Of a DNA stretch of 64,000 nt, positions 44,930 through 55,115 are shown in pieces. The position numbers and the translations under genes are program-made. Source of the DNA: Acholoe squamosa (lineage: Eukaryota > Annelida > Polychaeta > Phyllodocida > Polynoidae); NCBI GenBank assembly GCA_949317995.1, contig OX439043.1:3464501-3528500 (forward strand), written 5' to 3'. Under the pieces are notes generated by a model. The model had not been told where the DNA came from. It worked only from the letters and a program-made list of their open reading frames with translations, and made no database searches. Numbering within the stretch: position 1 is the stretch's first letter; each line of letters begins with the position of its first letter.

Positions 44930-45475
44930 CCTAAAGCAGCTAATATGATGCACCAATACAGATGCACCAAAGCAGCCAATATGATGCACCAATACAGATG
45001 CACCAAAGCAGCCAATATGATGCAACAATACAGATGCACCAAAAGCAGCTAATATGATGCACCAATACAGATGCACCAAAGCAGCCAATATGATGCACCA
45101 ATGCAGATGCACCAAAGCAGTCAACATGATGTACCAATACAGATGCACCAAAGCAGTCAACATGATGTACCAATACAGATGCACCAAAGCAGTCAACATG
45201 ATGTACCAATACAGATGCACCAAAGCAGTCAACATGATGTACCAATACAGATGCACCAAAGCAGTCAACATGATGCATCAATACAGATGCACCAAAGCAG
45301 CTAATATGATGCACCAATGCAGATGCACCAAAGCAGTCAACATGATGCACAAATACAGATGCACCAAAGCAGCCAATATGATGCATCAATACAGATGCAC
45401 CAAAGCAGCCAATATGATGTACCAATACAGATGCACCAAAGCAGTCAACATGATGTACCAATACAGATGCACAGT
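44930..45475. repeat. 36-bp minisatellite, about 15 units
   Basis: Unit GCAGCCAATATGATGCACCA plus ATACAGATGCACCAAA. Two subtypes (CCAATATGATGCACC and TCAACATGATGTACC) occur in blocks. ATGATGCACCAAT is a family A hairpin stem. Because 36 is a multiple of three, ORFs of up to 181 codons stay open on both strands; they are artefacts. Confidence 0.95.
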
Positions 45476-45479
45476 TTTT

Positions 45480-45935
45480 CTTCACTTCTTTACCTTCATG
45501 TTCTTAACAAATTGGCCTGAATTCTGAAAGAAAAACTCTTTTTAGGGGAAGACAAAAATTACAACCAACTGAATTCTGGTCAGTCCTGCTCATCCAGCCA
45601 AAGTGAGATGACCATCTAGAAGTTGGCAGTTGAATCTGTAGATCTCCAGTAAATATAAAGAATGCTGTGGTTTGGCCAGGTGGGGTGAGGTGTGGGTGAG
45701 GTGAGATGGTATGGCGGTGGTGGGGGGGGGGCTAGTTCTGTGTAGGTACATAGATAGGACAGTGGCGGTGTACCAGAATTAATTATCACTCCCTGTTTAT
45801 CTACTCTGTAGTGTACCTTATTGCCTTCCTGTCCCCAACCACAAGGTCCTCCAATACCTGCCACCCCCCCACTGTACCTGCCCACCTCTGTACTATTGCC
45901 CTCAGGCTACATCTTCACCTACCTCACCCCTTGCA
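45480..45935. other. Unassigned stretch
   Basis: GGTGGGGTGAGGTGTGGG-rich tract at 45680-45735; no exon recognised. Confidence 0.35.
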
Positions 45936-45937
45936 CC

Positions 45938-46290
45938 CTTCAAGGGCCACTGATGCAAGTGCCCATTGGTCGTCATGATGCACCAATGAAGTGCTGAAGA
46001 AACTACCTGCCAGCACTTCATTGGAGCATCATGCTGACCCTACGGGGTTGATACATATCCTCCTGGAGAGTCTGAATGATGCTCCAATGAAGTGTGGGCG
46101 AGCAGTCTGGCCAGCACTTCAGAAAAACAAAAAGAAATCTCACAGGGTTGCAACATGCATCATGGGGACTTTGTGGACATGAAGCATCATGCTATCATGA
46201 TGCATGGTGAGTTATTCCCCAGTGCTGCATTTATGCATCATGACAACAAATAGGCTACGTGTAATACACAGCCCTGTTGCCATTGAATGT
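45938..46290 (-). mobile_element. Family A foldback element, enlarged and worn
   Basis: Starts CCCTTCAAGGGCCACTGATG. Has the GAAGTGCTGAAG hairpin, linker-like CTACGGGGTTGATAC, a second GAAGTGTGGG hairpin, then a remnant of the first-type hairpin (GGTGAGTTATTCCCCAGTGC). It has more hairpins than a standard copy. Confidence 0.65.
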
Positions 46291-46980
46291 TTAAGTCATT
46301 GAGGGAAATTTTTAGCAACAATATGACCACTTATCTGATGGTAAATAGTGCATTATGCCTTTCATTATACCACATTATATCAATAGAGAGAGGGAAGATG
46401 AGATTCAAATTATCCATTCTTATGTGTACTATACACCCCTTGCCTTATCACAAAAGGCAATCAAAATCTCATAATATATGTTTGCACTTTACATTTTCAT
46501 TTAAATCTTTCCGCCGTTTTCGGTTTTAAGTCACTTAATACTGTGATTATGTCTATCCAAGAGTTGGCCAATAATCATGTATGTGCACTCTAAAAAATAA
46601 ATGTTGGATGTATCAGGGAACCACTGTAATGTATGGCAGGGAACGAGTGTAGCTTTTTTAAGAATCCTCACTTTGGGACAAGGATTCCGTCGTTATTTTG
46701 ACATTTTTTTACTGGGTATTGTATTGGGGATTTGGGGAAAATAATGACATGAGCCTGAATAAACCAGGGGTAGACACTAACACTGGCCCGGTGGCCAATG
46801 GCCAGTAGATGTTGCTGCGGGCCAGTGATTATTTCTAGAAACCCTTTAGAATTGGCCAATAGAAAATTAAAAAATACATTGCTAAATACTTGACTGCCCG
46901 CCCGGGTTGCCAAAGCCCAGAAATGTTAGTGGCTACCCCTGTAAACTGTGTAAGAACTTATTATCAGATACCAGAGGTCA
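46290..46980. other. Unassigned AT-rich stretch
   Basis: No gene or known repeat seen. Confidence 0.35.
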
Positions 46981-46984
46981 CTAA

Positions 46985-47238
46985 GGAAGTGGTCATTTTT
47001 TAACAACAGGGGTTTGGTGAATTTCCGCGCATGCGTGGCAAAAAATTTTCGCCCCCCCCTCCCCCTCCGAGGGGTTTGAAATTTTTCCACCCCCCCCCCC
47101 TTTATTCTTTAGTGGCACACAGGCTTTTTCGCTCAAACGGGCCAAAAACTTTTTTGTCCCCCCTAAGAGGTGTCTGAATTTTTTTTGTCCCCCCCCCCAA
47201 AGCCATGACCCCCCCCCGTTGTTAAAAAATGACCACTC
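46985..47238. mobile_element. Family F MITE, copy 2
   Basis: Ends GGAAGTGGTCATTTTTTAAC and GTTAAAAAATGACCACTCCC, with TAA on each side. The core has several poly-C runs and GGCAAAAAATTTTCGCC. Confidence 0.8.
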
Positions 47239-47249
47239 CCTAATAAATA

Positions 47250-47755
47250 ATAATAAAAAAAAAAGAAGAAGCTGGAAATTGATAAATTCACAGATCTTTT
47301 TCCAATGTGGTGGCTGTAACTGAAATAAAACGATATTCAATGACAAAATAAAAGTGGACAAAAATTAATAAAACTGGCTTAATGGGCACCTTGAGAAGTA
47401 ATATAGGGGAATACCATGAAAATGAATAACTGATACTTTCTTTATGCAATCAAAATATCATAATCATACAAATGACAAGCACAACATAAAGAAATAGCCC
47501 CTGACCCTCTGCACCCACCTTGAACCTGTGTGTATATACACATACATGAGTAAGGGGTTGAGAGTTGAGGGCAGCCCCATACCCCCCAACCCCCCCCCCC
47601 CAAATTACACCCCAATCTAATCCATCAAAATTTGTCTGTGTAATTGGTGTGTGAAACCACAAGGTCCACCACCCCCCACCCCTGTATGAGCTGCCCCCAG
47701 GTACTCTACCACTCTATACAGGGTGGGCGGACAGGTATACACAGGTGAGGCTTGA
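47250..47755. other. Unassigned stretch
   Basis: Poly-C at about 47597-47608; no gene recognised. Confidence 0.35.
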
Positions 47756-47756
47756 A

Positions 47757-47890
47757 GGGACCACACTGCATTGATACATCATAGTCAGCATGATACATGA
47801 ATGAAGAGCTGGCCGGTCTACTCGCCACCACTTCACTGGTGCATCATGATGACCAATGGGAATGATGCATGAGAGCATCAGCCATTTTAA
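47757..47890 (+). mobile_element. Family A right-half remnant
   Basis: CAGCATGATACATGAATGAAG-type hairpin, then CACTTCACTGGTGCATCATGATGACCAATGGGAATGATGC and CATCAGCCATTTTAAAAGG. Confidence 0.6.
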
Positions 47891-47899
47891 AAGGATCTA

Positions 47900-48750
47900 T
47901 ACACGATACAGGTGTATAGGTGCAGAAAACTTAATGTTATATGAAACAAATGGGAAAATCTCAAACACGCCAATTTTGACCCATTTTCGAACTTTTACAG
48001 GCTACAATTGAACAATTCTTGATGGAAAGATGCAAATTAAAGGTTTTGTAAAAGCCCAAACTGTCCCCTCTAAAATGAGAGAGGCAAGATTGATTCAGAA
48101 CTTTTGATTGGGGAGGCAGAAAAGCCCCCAAAAAACACAGAACGTGGCACTTTTTCATGACTTAACCCATATAATGAACAATGTAGGAAAATTAAAAACA
48201 ATCCAAGTATGGTCATAGGACCAATGAAATGCTCCTGAGAAGGAGGAAAAAGATCGCCATATAATTTATCACCTCCTCTTTGAGAATGGCGCCAACCTCT
48301 CCTGAGCCACCATTTGCAGGTGTTGACTAGATCTGTTTAGGTATATCAATCAGGATCCCCCTTCTCAGTTTTTTAGCCTACGGACCTGATTTTCCCTGTA
48401 AAGAAATTCCTCAAAAACAAAAGTGGAGACAGCGTTGCATGTTTAAGTGAGCATCTTCCAGGTTACAGGCTATAGAGAAGTCCTGTACTACACTTGGGGG
48501 GGGGGGTTGAAGGGGTGGTCTATATATTATAATGTGCGTGTTGCTTTGATCATGACATGATGGTCGCACTGTCGCATGTCCCTTTGAAGCTGCGACAGTC
48601 AAGTGGCATCTTTGTGGACTTAGACCCTGTATACACCCCCCCCCCCATCACACACCCAAGCACCAGTGATATAGGGCTCTGTGTGTAGGTGTGTATGTGT
48701 GTGTAGGTGTGGGGGGGGTATGAAAGGCATGACACAGGGCATTTTGGTGT
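47900..48750. other. Unassigned stretch
   Basis: Poly-G at 48496-48506, poly-C at 48639-48647 next to CACACAC, and (TG)n followed by poly-G at about 48684-48718. No exon recognised. Confidence 0.35.
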
Positions 48751-48754
48751 ATTA

Positions 48755-49360
48755 ACCCTTCAAGGACTGCTGGTGTAGGAGTGCACCATGCCATAGCCCG
48801 GCATGATGCACCAATGAAGTGCTGGTGAGTCTGCTTACCAGCACTTCATTGGTGCATCATGCCGGGCTATGGCATGATGCACCAATGAAGTGCTGGTGAG
48901 TCTGCTTACCAGCACTTCATTGGTGCATCATGCCGGGCTATGGCATGATGCACCAATGAAGTGCTGGTGAATCTGCTTACCAGCCCTTCAGTGATGTAGT
49001 TCGACCCTCTGGTGCTGTATCGATCCTATTGGCCACTAGCTGGTCTGGAGCTGGTTCCAGCGACCCACACTGATAAGATGGGACCAGCATGTCCCTGGAA
49101 GTGGGTGTTACCCAGGGACAAGGTACCCATCATAGTATGTCTTATCAGTGGGTTTTACCTCAACCAGCAAAATTCAAAATGGCGGCTCCTGCTCCACTCG
49201 GCCTCCATACTGAGTCCTATAGGGTCGGTAACTTAATGATGTGTGAATGCAGACCTGACTCACCATGCTATATCCATGCATCATGATGACCTATGTGCAT
49301 GATGCATTAATGCATCAGTGCATGATGCATTAATGCATCACCAGCCCCTCAACGTGTTAA
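48755..49360 (-). mobile_element. Family A element with triplicated hairpin, split by family B
   Basis: TTAACCCTTCAAGGACTGC starts it. The GAAGTGCTGGTGAGTCTGCTTACCAGCACTTC hairpin unit (about 78 bp) is present nearly three times in a row. The linker GTATCGATCCTAT is then interrupted by family B (49030-49217) and resumes at TATAGGGTCGG. The far end is CCAGCCCCTCAACGTGTTAA. Confidence 0.85.
49030..49217 (-). mobile_element. Family B short element, copy 6 (inside family A)
   Basis: TGGCCACTAGCTGGTCTGG to CCATACTGAGTCC, well preserved, with TAT at 49027-49029 and 49218-49220. The host linker would read GATCCTATAGGG without it, so TAT is a plausible 3-bp target duplication. Confidence 0.8.
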
Positions 49361-49539
49361 CCCCTGTCCCACACTGACATCTGTTACCCACCATGCACCT
49401 TGTTCGTCCTTATCCATCAGACACTGTCTCCTAATGATCTACACATTATGCCCTTCTCAGGCCACTCCCTGACAGCTGTTTTCGTGTAATTGTTCTATTA
49501 TACTCCCTGTATCTTTATGTCTTACTTCCTATCTCTCTT

Positions 49540-49813
49540 TTCTCTCTTCCCACCTCACTCACTCTCCTGTCTCTCTGTTTCTCTCTTTCTCTGTCTCTCT
49601 CTGTCTCTCGGCGTCTTTCTTTTTGTCTCTCCTTTTCTCTCTCGTCCTCCCTCTCTCACTCACCCTCTCTATGTCTCTCTTTCTTTTTCCTCTCTTACTC
49701 ACTCCCCCTGTCTCGCTCGCTCTCCTTCCTCTCTGTCTCTCTCTGTCTCTGTCTCTTTCACCCACCCACTCACCCACCCATTCACTCAATCACTCACTCA
49801 ATCACTCACTCAC

Positions 49814-49853
<40 letters not shown>

Positions 49854-49960
49854 CCTCTCTGCCTCTGTCTGTATGTCTGTCTCTCTCTGTCTCTCTCTCC
49901 CCCTCCCTCGCTCTCTCTCCCTCCCTCGCTCCCTACCTCTCTCTCTCTGCCTACATGTCT
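49540..49960. repeat. TCTC-rich microsatellite tract
   Basis: (CT)n, TCTGTCTC, CACTCACTCA and CCCTCGCT blocks. The 188- and 172-codon Ser/Leu ORFs are simple-repeat artefacts. Confidence 0.9.
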
Positions 49961-50151
49961 ACATTTCTCTGTACTTGTCCATCCCTACTTCACGTTGATC
50001 CCATGTTGTCAGACGTTGTTTTCCTTCCTACCTGTGCTCCTACATGGTGCACCTGATCCTCCTGTGGTCAGCTCAGTCTCATCCTGCACAAATCAGCTTA
50101 TAAACTTGACATCACTTCACCTACTCCAACACACCCACTAGTTGTTTCCTA

Positions 50152-50574
50152 TAACCCTTAGAAGGCTGATGTATAGTGCATCCATCCATCGTTGCACCAA
50201 TTGGTCATCACGATGCACGAATGTAGCCCTGGTGAGGCCAGCATTGCCAGGGCTTAGTCTTAATGCCAAGCCTGCATGGTTGATACACCCCCGGGGGTCG
50301 GTGTGATGCATCAATGAAGTAGTTGTGAGAAGGCCTTGCTGGCACTGCATTAATCACTGACTTCTGATGAACTTTGTTGGTGTAGTAACCCAGTCAGTCC
50401 AGCATGATGAATGCAACCCTGGTGAGTTACTCGCCAGGGCTGCATGCAAGCATCATGCCGACCCTACAGGGTTAATTGCAGGGTTAACATGATGCACCAG
50501 TAAAGAGTCTTCTTTACAACATGCAGATCGATTCACTTGATGCACACCTGTATCAGCAGTCCTTAAAGGGTTAA
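50152..50574. mobile_element. Two merged family A copies
   Basis: First part has GCACGAATGTAGCCCTGGTG and linker GCATGGTTGATACACCC; second has GCAACCCTGGTGAGTTACTCGCCAGGGCTGC and linker CTACAGGGTTAATTGC. It ends CAGCAGTCCTTAAAGGGTTAA, and the 22/32-bp array starts right after. Confidence 0.75.
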
Positions 50575-50581
50575 ATGATTT

Positions 50582-52115
50582 AAGACAAGACAGGCTGTAT
50601 GACCACCGTGCACAACAAGATATGTAAAGTATGACCACCGTGCACAACAAGATATGTAATGTATGACCACCGTGCACAACAAGATACGTAAAGTATGACA
50701 ACAAGATACGTAAAGTATGACAACAAGACACGTAAAGTATGACAACAAGATACATAAAGTATGACCACCGTGCACAACAAGATACATAAAGTATGACAAC
50801 AAGATACGTAAAGTATGACAACAAGATACGTAAAGTATGACAACAAGATATGTAAAGTATGACAACAAGATACATAAAGTATGACAACAAGATACGTAAA
50901 GTATGACAACAAGATATGTAAAGTATGACAACAAGATACGTAAAGTATGACAACAAGATATGTAAAGTATGACAACAAGATACGTAAAGTATGACAACAA
51001 GATACGTAAAGTATGACAACAAGATACGTAAAGTATGACAACAAGATACGTAAAGTATGACAACAAGATACGTAAAGTATGACCACCGTGCACAACAAGA
51101 TATGTAAAGTATGACAACAAGATACGTAAAGTATGACAACAAGATACGTAAAGTATGACAACAAGATACGTAAAGTATGACCACCGTGCAGAACAAGATA
51201 CGTAAAGTATGACAACAAGATACGTAAAGTATGACAACAAGATACGTAAAGTATGACCACCGTGCACAACAAGATATGTAAAGTATGACAACAAGATACG
51301 TAAAGTATGACAACAAGATACGTAAAGTATGACCACCGTGCACAACAAGATACGTAAAGTATGACCACCGTGCACAACAAGATACATAAAGTATGACCAC
51401 CGTGCACAACAAGATATGTAAAGTATGACAACAAGATACGTAAAGTATGACAACAAGATACGTAAAGTATGACCACCGTGCACAACAAGATACATAAAGT
51501 ATGACCACGGTGCACAACAAGATACGTAAAGTATGACAACAAGATACGTAAAGTATGACAACAAGATATGTATGACAACAAGATATGTAAAGTATGACAA
51601 CAAGATATGTAAAGTATGACAACAAGATATGTTAAGTATGACAACACGATATGTAAAGTATGACAACAAGATACATAAAGTATGACAACAAGATACGTAA
51701 ATTATGACCACCGTGCACAACAAGATACGTAAAGTATGACAACAAGATAAGTAAAGTATGACAACACGATACGTAAAGTATGACAACAAGATAAGTAAAG
51801 TATGACAACAAGATATGTAAAGTATGACAACAAGATACGTAAAGTATGACAACAAGATACGTAAAGTATGACAACAAGATACGTAAAGTATGACAACAAG
51901 ATATGTAAAGTATGCCCACCATGCACAACAAGACACATAAAGTATGACCACCATGCACAACAAGATATGTAAAGTATGACAACAAGATATGTAAAGTATG
52001 ACAACAAGATACATAAAGTATGACAACAAGATACGTAAAGTATGACAACAAGATACGTAAAGTATGACAACAAGATACGTAAAGTATGACCACCGTGCAC
52101 AACAAGATACGTGAA
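50582..52115. repeat. Two-type minisatellite (22-bp and 32-bp units), about 65 units
   Basis: Short unit TATGACAACAAGATACGTAA AG (22 bp); long unit has 10 extra bases (CACCGTGCAC type) giving TATGACCACCGTGCACAACA AGATACGTAAAG. Long and short units are interleaved irregularly. Second-level variation is TACGTA/TATGTA/TACATA. Several minus-strand ORFs of up to 488 codons exist because 22 and 32 bp cycle the frames with few stops; they are not genes. Confidence 0.95.
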
Positions 52116-52119
52116 CCTA

Positions 52120-52730
52120 TTAGCTGCACTATCCCCAGTGTTAAAGGGGAAGGGAGGGTATAAATAGGACGGAACAGCCTGTGAACCCACAGGGGGTCTC
52201 ATATATGGTGGGGTAAAGAGCTCTGGTCAAATATTTCAATCTATCCTGAATATCTATGTCCTTAGTGTATAATAATTTTTCTAAGATGCATAGCATGTGT
52301 GGGAATACCTAATTGGCAGATACAGCTAAAATCAACTACTTTTGATAAATAAAACACTCAAAAAATGGGTTTCTCATTTTCCCCAACTGTCAACCTTTTG
52401 AAATCTGGCTGTTCCATCAATATATACCCACCCCCTGTTGTCTGGTCAGTGGTCATTTTATGGAGCAGCTCCAGCCACCACCCCCAACCCTAATGACACC
52501 AGACAGACCAAACTTCAAACAGGACCCCCTGCAGGGCAATAAAAATTAGCATCTCTGTGTGGAGGTGGCATAAGACCTGCTGGGAGGACTCCAGGTCGTA
52601 GGTACACTAACGAAAATTTCCCCTTTAACCAAAAGATTAGGATCACAACACACCTTCTGTCCTACCCCCCCCCCTCTCACAACCACCACCTCAGCCCCCC
52701 CTCCCACACACACACACACACTCAACCCAC
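52120..52730. other. Unassigned stretch
   Basis: No gene recognised; poly-C followed by (CA)n at about 52666-52722. Confidence 0.4.
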
Positions 52731-52732
52731 TG

Positions 52733-52938
52733 GTTGTCATTATGCATATTTGTAGCCCTGGTGAGTAACATGCATTCGTGCATCATGCCAGCCCTACAGG
52801 GTTGATACACTCCCGGAGGAATGGCATGATGCACCAATGAAGTGCTAGGGAGCAGTCTCACCAGCACTTCATTAGTGCATCATGACGACCTATGGGCATG
52901 ATGCACTCCTGCATCAGTGGCCTTTAAAGTGTTAACCC
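52733..52938 (+). mobile_element. Family A foldback element
   Basis: Hairpin 1 is shortened (GTAGCCCTGGTGAGTAACATGCA). Linker CCTACAGGGTTGATACACTC is intact and hairpin 2 is complete; right end GCATCAGTGGCCTTTAAAGTG / TTAA. Confidence 0.8.
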
Positions 52939-52969
52939 CGAGCACACTCCCAGTCCCAAACTGAGGCCC

Positions 52970-53060
52970 TGTGACGTGACGTCAGAGGTCATGTGACCCT
53001 GTAGTGCCGTATAAGGCGTGTACTTCCGGTCTGAGAGGGGTGGTGGTGGTGCGGTGCAGT
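52970..53060 (+). promoter_or_regulatory. Promoter-like cluster (CRE, E-box, ETS)
   Basis: TGACGTCA at 52977-52984, GTCATGTGAC at 52988-52997 and ACTTCCGG at 53022-53029 within about 55 bp, then a G-rich leader and CAAG/GTAGGA at about 53088, a possible splice donor. It could drive a plus-strand transcript with a non-coding first exon; whether it belongs to the exon at 56 kb is unknown. Confidence 0.4.
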
Positions 53061-53089
53061 GTGGGGGATCAGTGTGGTGTGGTACAAGG

Positions 53090-54450
53090 TAGGAGCAGGA
53101 CTACCCACGATGCACCTGTACAGGTGTAGTGCATTATGGGATTGTACCAGCAGGTTCACAGTCAGTGAGACAGGTAGGTCTGGGACATTTATCTATGTAT
53201 TGCATTTAAGGCTCCAGAGGCATAGGAAGCAAATCTTAATTTTGTTTGGGCGGGGGAGGGGGCAGCATGGGCCCCACCACAACCACCTGTAACTGTCGGC
53301 CCAAGCACGCTGATGCCTATATACCTATATTGAATTTGTATAGAAAAGTATTTTTTGTTTAATTTTAGATCTGATTTGAGTTTCAGGCCCCTTTTCTTTT
53401 CCATTACTATATCAATCCAATTTGATATGTAAGGTTTTTAGTCTAATGTGTTGCGAATTCTTGACAATTTTTCTTTTTTTTATTGGGGGGGGGGCAGACA
53501 TACTCAGGGCCCCCTCCTTTATGATTGAGGGGGCTAAGGCCCCCCTCCCTCCCCTTTTCCTGCGTATCTGCAGGCTTTAGATTCACTCATTTCGCCCATA
53601 CCCGTTCACGCACTGCATGGTGACACACAGTTGGGGTCCCACCATGGAGGAAACCTGCTTCACTGCCTTGTGTGGCCCTGAAGTGACTAAAGATCTGGTA
53701 TAGCCTAATTCGCCATGCTTCTCCATGCTTGGCCCAATATAAGCCGACATTGGCCCAATATAGGCCCAATATAAGCCGACATTGGCCCAATGTATCCTTG
53801 CTACCACGGAGGGAATTGTGCATTTAACGATCATCACATGGGCTATGTGCCCTCCCTTACTGTGGGTGCCTTCTGCACCCCCCCCCCCCCCATGAATGAA
53901 TTTTCCTGGCTATGTCCCCTCAACACTAAGCCCTCAAGATCCCCCCACCCCCACCCCCATGTCCGCTGGGAGTAACCTGTCAGGGCTGGATTCTGATTCC
54001 TATACTATTAATTCTGCAACATCGACAGTTCTGTGCGATATATTAAACTTTAGGCCTGTGCAGCCCAGGAGCATGAGGTGGGAATGAGACCTGTCACTGA
54101 TTCCCATTCCAATGTTGAACCAATACTGATTAGTGGTTGACCAGCCTTGTTTACGTGATCATTATTCATTCATGCCTCTGTGTCCACTGTGTTATTGCTA
54201 GCTCCCTATACAGCCCGTAACAGGAAAGGATATCAAAATGTTAATAATTGTAATCCTTGTGAAAAGCCCTCCCTGGGATGCCATCTGCTTCCCTGTGGCC
54301 AGCCCGGGGCCAGTCTGCCTGCCGGGGGCACGAACTTTGATTCAACATTGGATCAACATTGAGAGACAGTTGGTGAAAAGTGATAAACTAGCCACTATAT
54401 AAAACTGGTAGAAGTGTGCTTCTGAATCTATCATCAAAACTTAGCCTTAC
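53090..54450. other. Unassigned stretch
   Basis: Includes the CCAATATAAGCCGACATTGG tandem motif (53733-53805, as at 3350), poly-G at 53486-53494 and poly-C at 53878-53891. No exon recognised. Confidence 0.4.
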
Positions 54451-54455
54451 GAGCT

Positions 54456-54602
54456 TTCCTAACCCACTTAAAAGGACCTATTTCTCCTCTTTCCTATCCC
54501 CTCGGTGTGTCTGGGGCACATATGTGAGGGCACCAACACACTCATCTGTGAAATTTTGTAATGTAGTTTTCTTGCCATGAATATGACCATAGCTGTTGAA
54601 AT
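54456..54602 (+). repeat. Dispersed repeat pair, copy 2
   Basis: See 36520-36668; shares CCCACTTAAAAGG, CTTTCCTATCCCCTC and TTGCCATGAATATGACC. Confidence 0.7.
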
Positions 54603-54852
54603 AGTCAAGCATCTCACTTCTCACTCTTACCCTGGTGATGGACAGAATCCCCGAGATGCACCAAGAATCCCCAGTCCAGTCCAGGTATACCCCCCCCCCC
54701 CACTTGTCATATTACACAGTGGCCAATATGAGGTTATTACGTCTCATACTGCCCCCTAGCTGTGTCCATCTACATACAGTAGACATGTATTAGTTGTCAC
54801 CTCAGGGTTGTGTTAGACACACCAGGTTATATATCACATATACCTGTACGGT

Positions 54853-54975
54853 CACCCTTTAAGGGCCGCTGATGCAGCAGTGCATCATGCCCATTGGTCG
54901 TCATGATGCACCAATGCAGTACTGGTGAGTCTGCTCACCTTAACTTCATATTTGAGCATCACGCCGAACCTGATA
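54853..54975. mobile_element. Family A left half
   Basis: CCCTTTAAGGGCCGCTGATG CAGCAGTGCATCATG, then a decayed hairpin (ATGCACCAATGCAGTACTGG / TTGAGCATCACGCCGAACC). The right half is absent. Confidence 0.75.
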
Positions 54976-55103
54976 CATTAAAACATAAATTAGCAGCATC
55001 CAAATGGTTTCTGCGATAAGAACATCAGACCTATTGTTACTGCCAGCGTCCATGCAGCGTCCCTAATCCTACACTTGGATGACGTCCATTTACCACCAGG
55101 CAC

Positions 55104-55115
55104 TGCGCATGCGCA
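55104..55115. promoter_or_regulatory. NRF1-type palindrome TGCGCATGCGCA
   Basis: A perfect NRF1 consensus about 870 bp upstream of the first in-frame ATG of the 56-kb exon. A second promoter-type motif, TTTGGCGGGAAAA (E2F-like), is at about 55757-55769, closer to that exon. Confidence 0.4.

Noticed and set aside
44940-45527. Overlapping ORFs of 140-181 codons on both strands
   Set aside because: Products of the 36-bp array.
49490-50141. Ser/Leu-rich ORFs of 172-188 codons
   Set aside because: CT-rich microsatellite translation.
50453-52202. Minus-strand ORFs up to 488 codons, Cys/Leu/Tyr-rich, resembling membrane proteins
   Set aside because: Translation of the 22/32-bp array; hydrophobicity comes from the unit composition.
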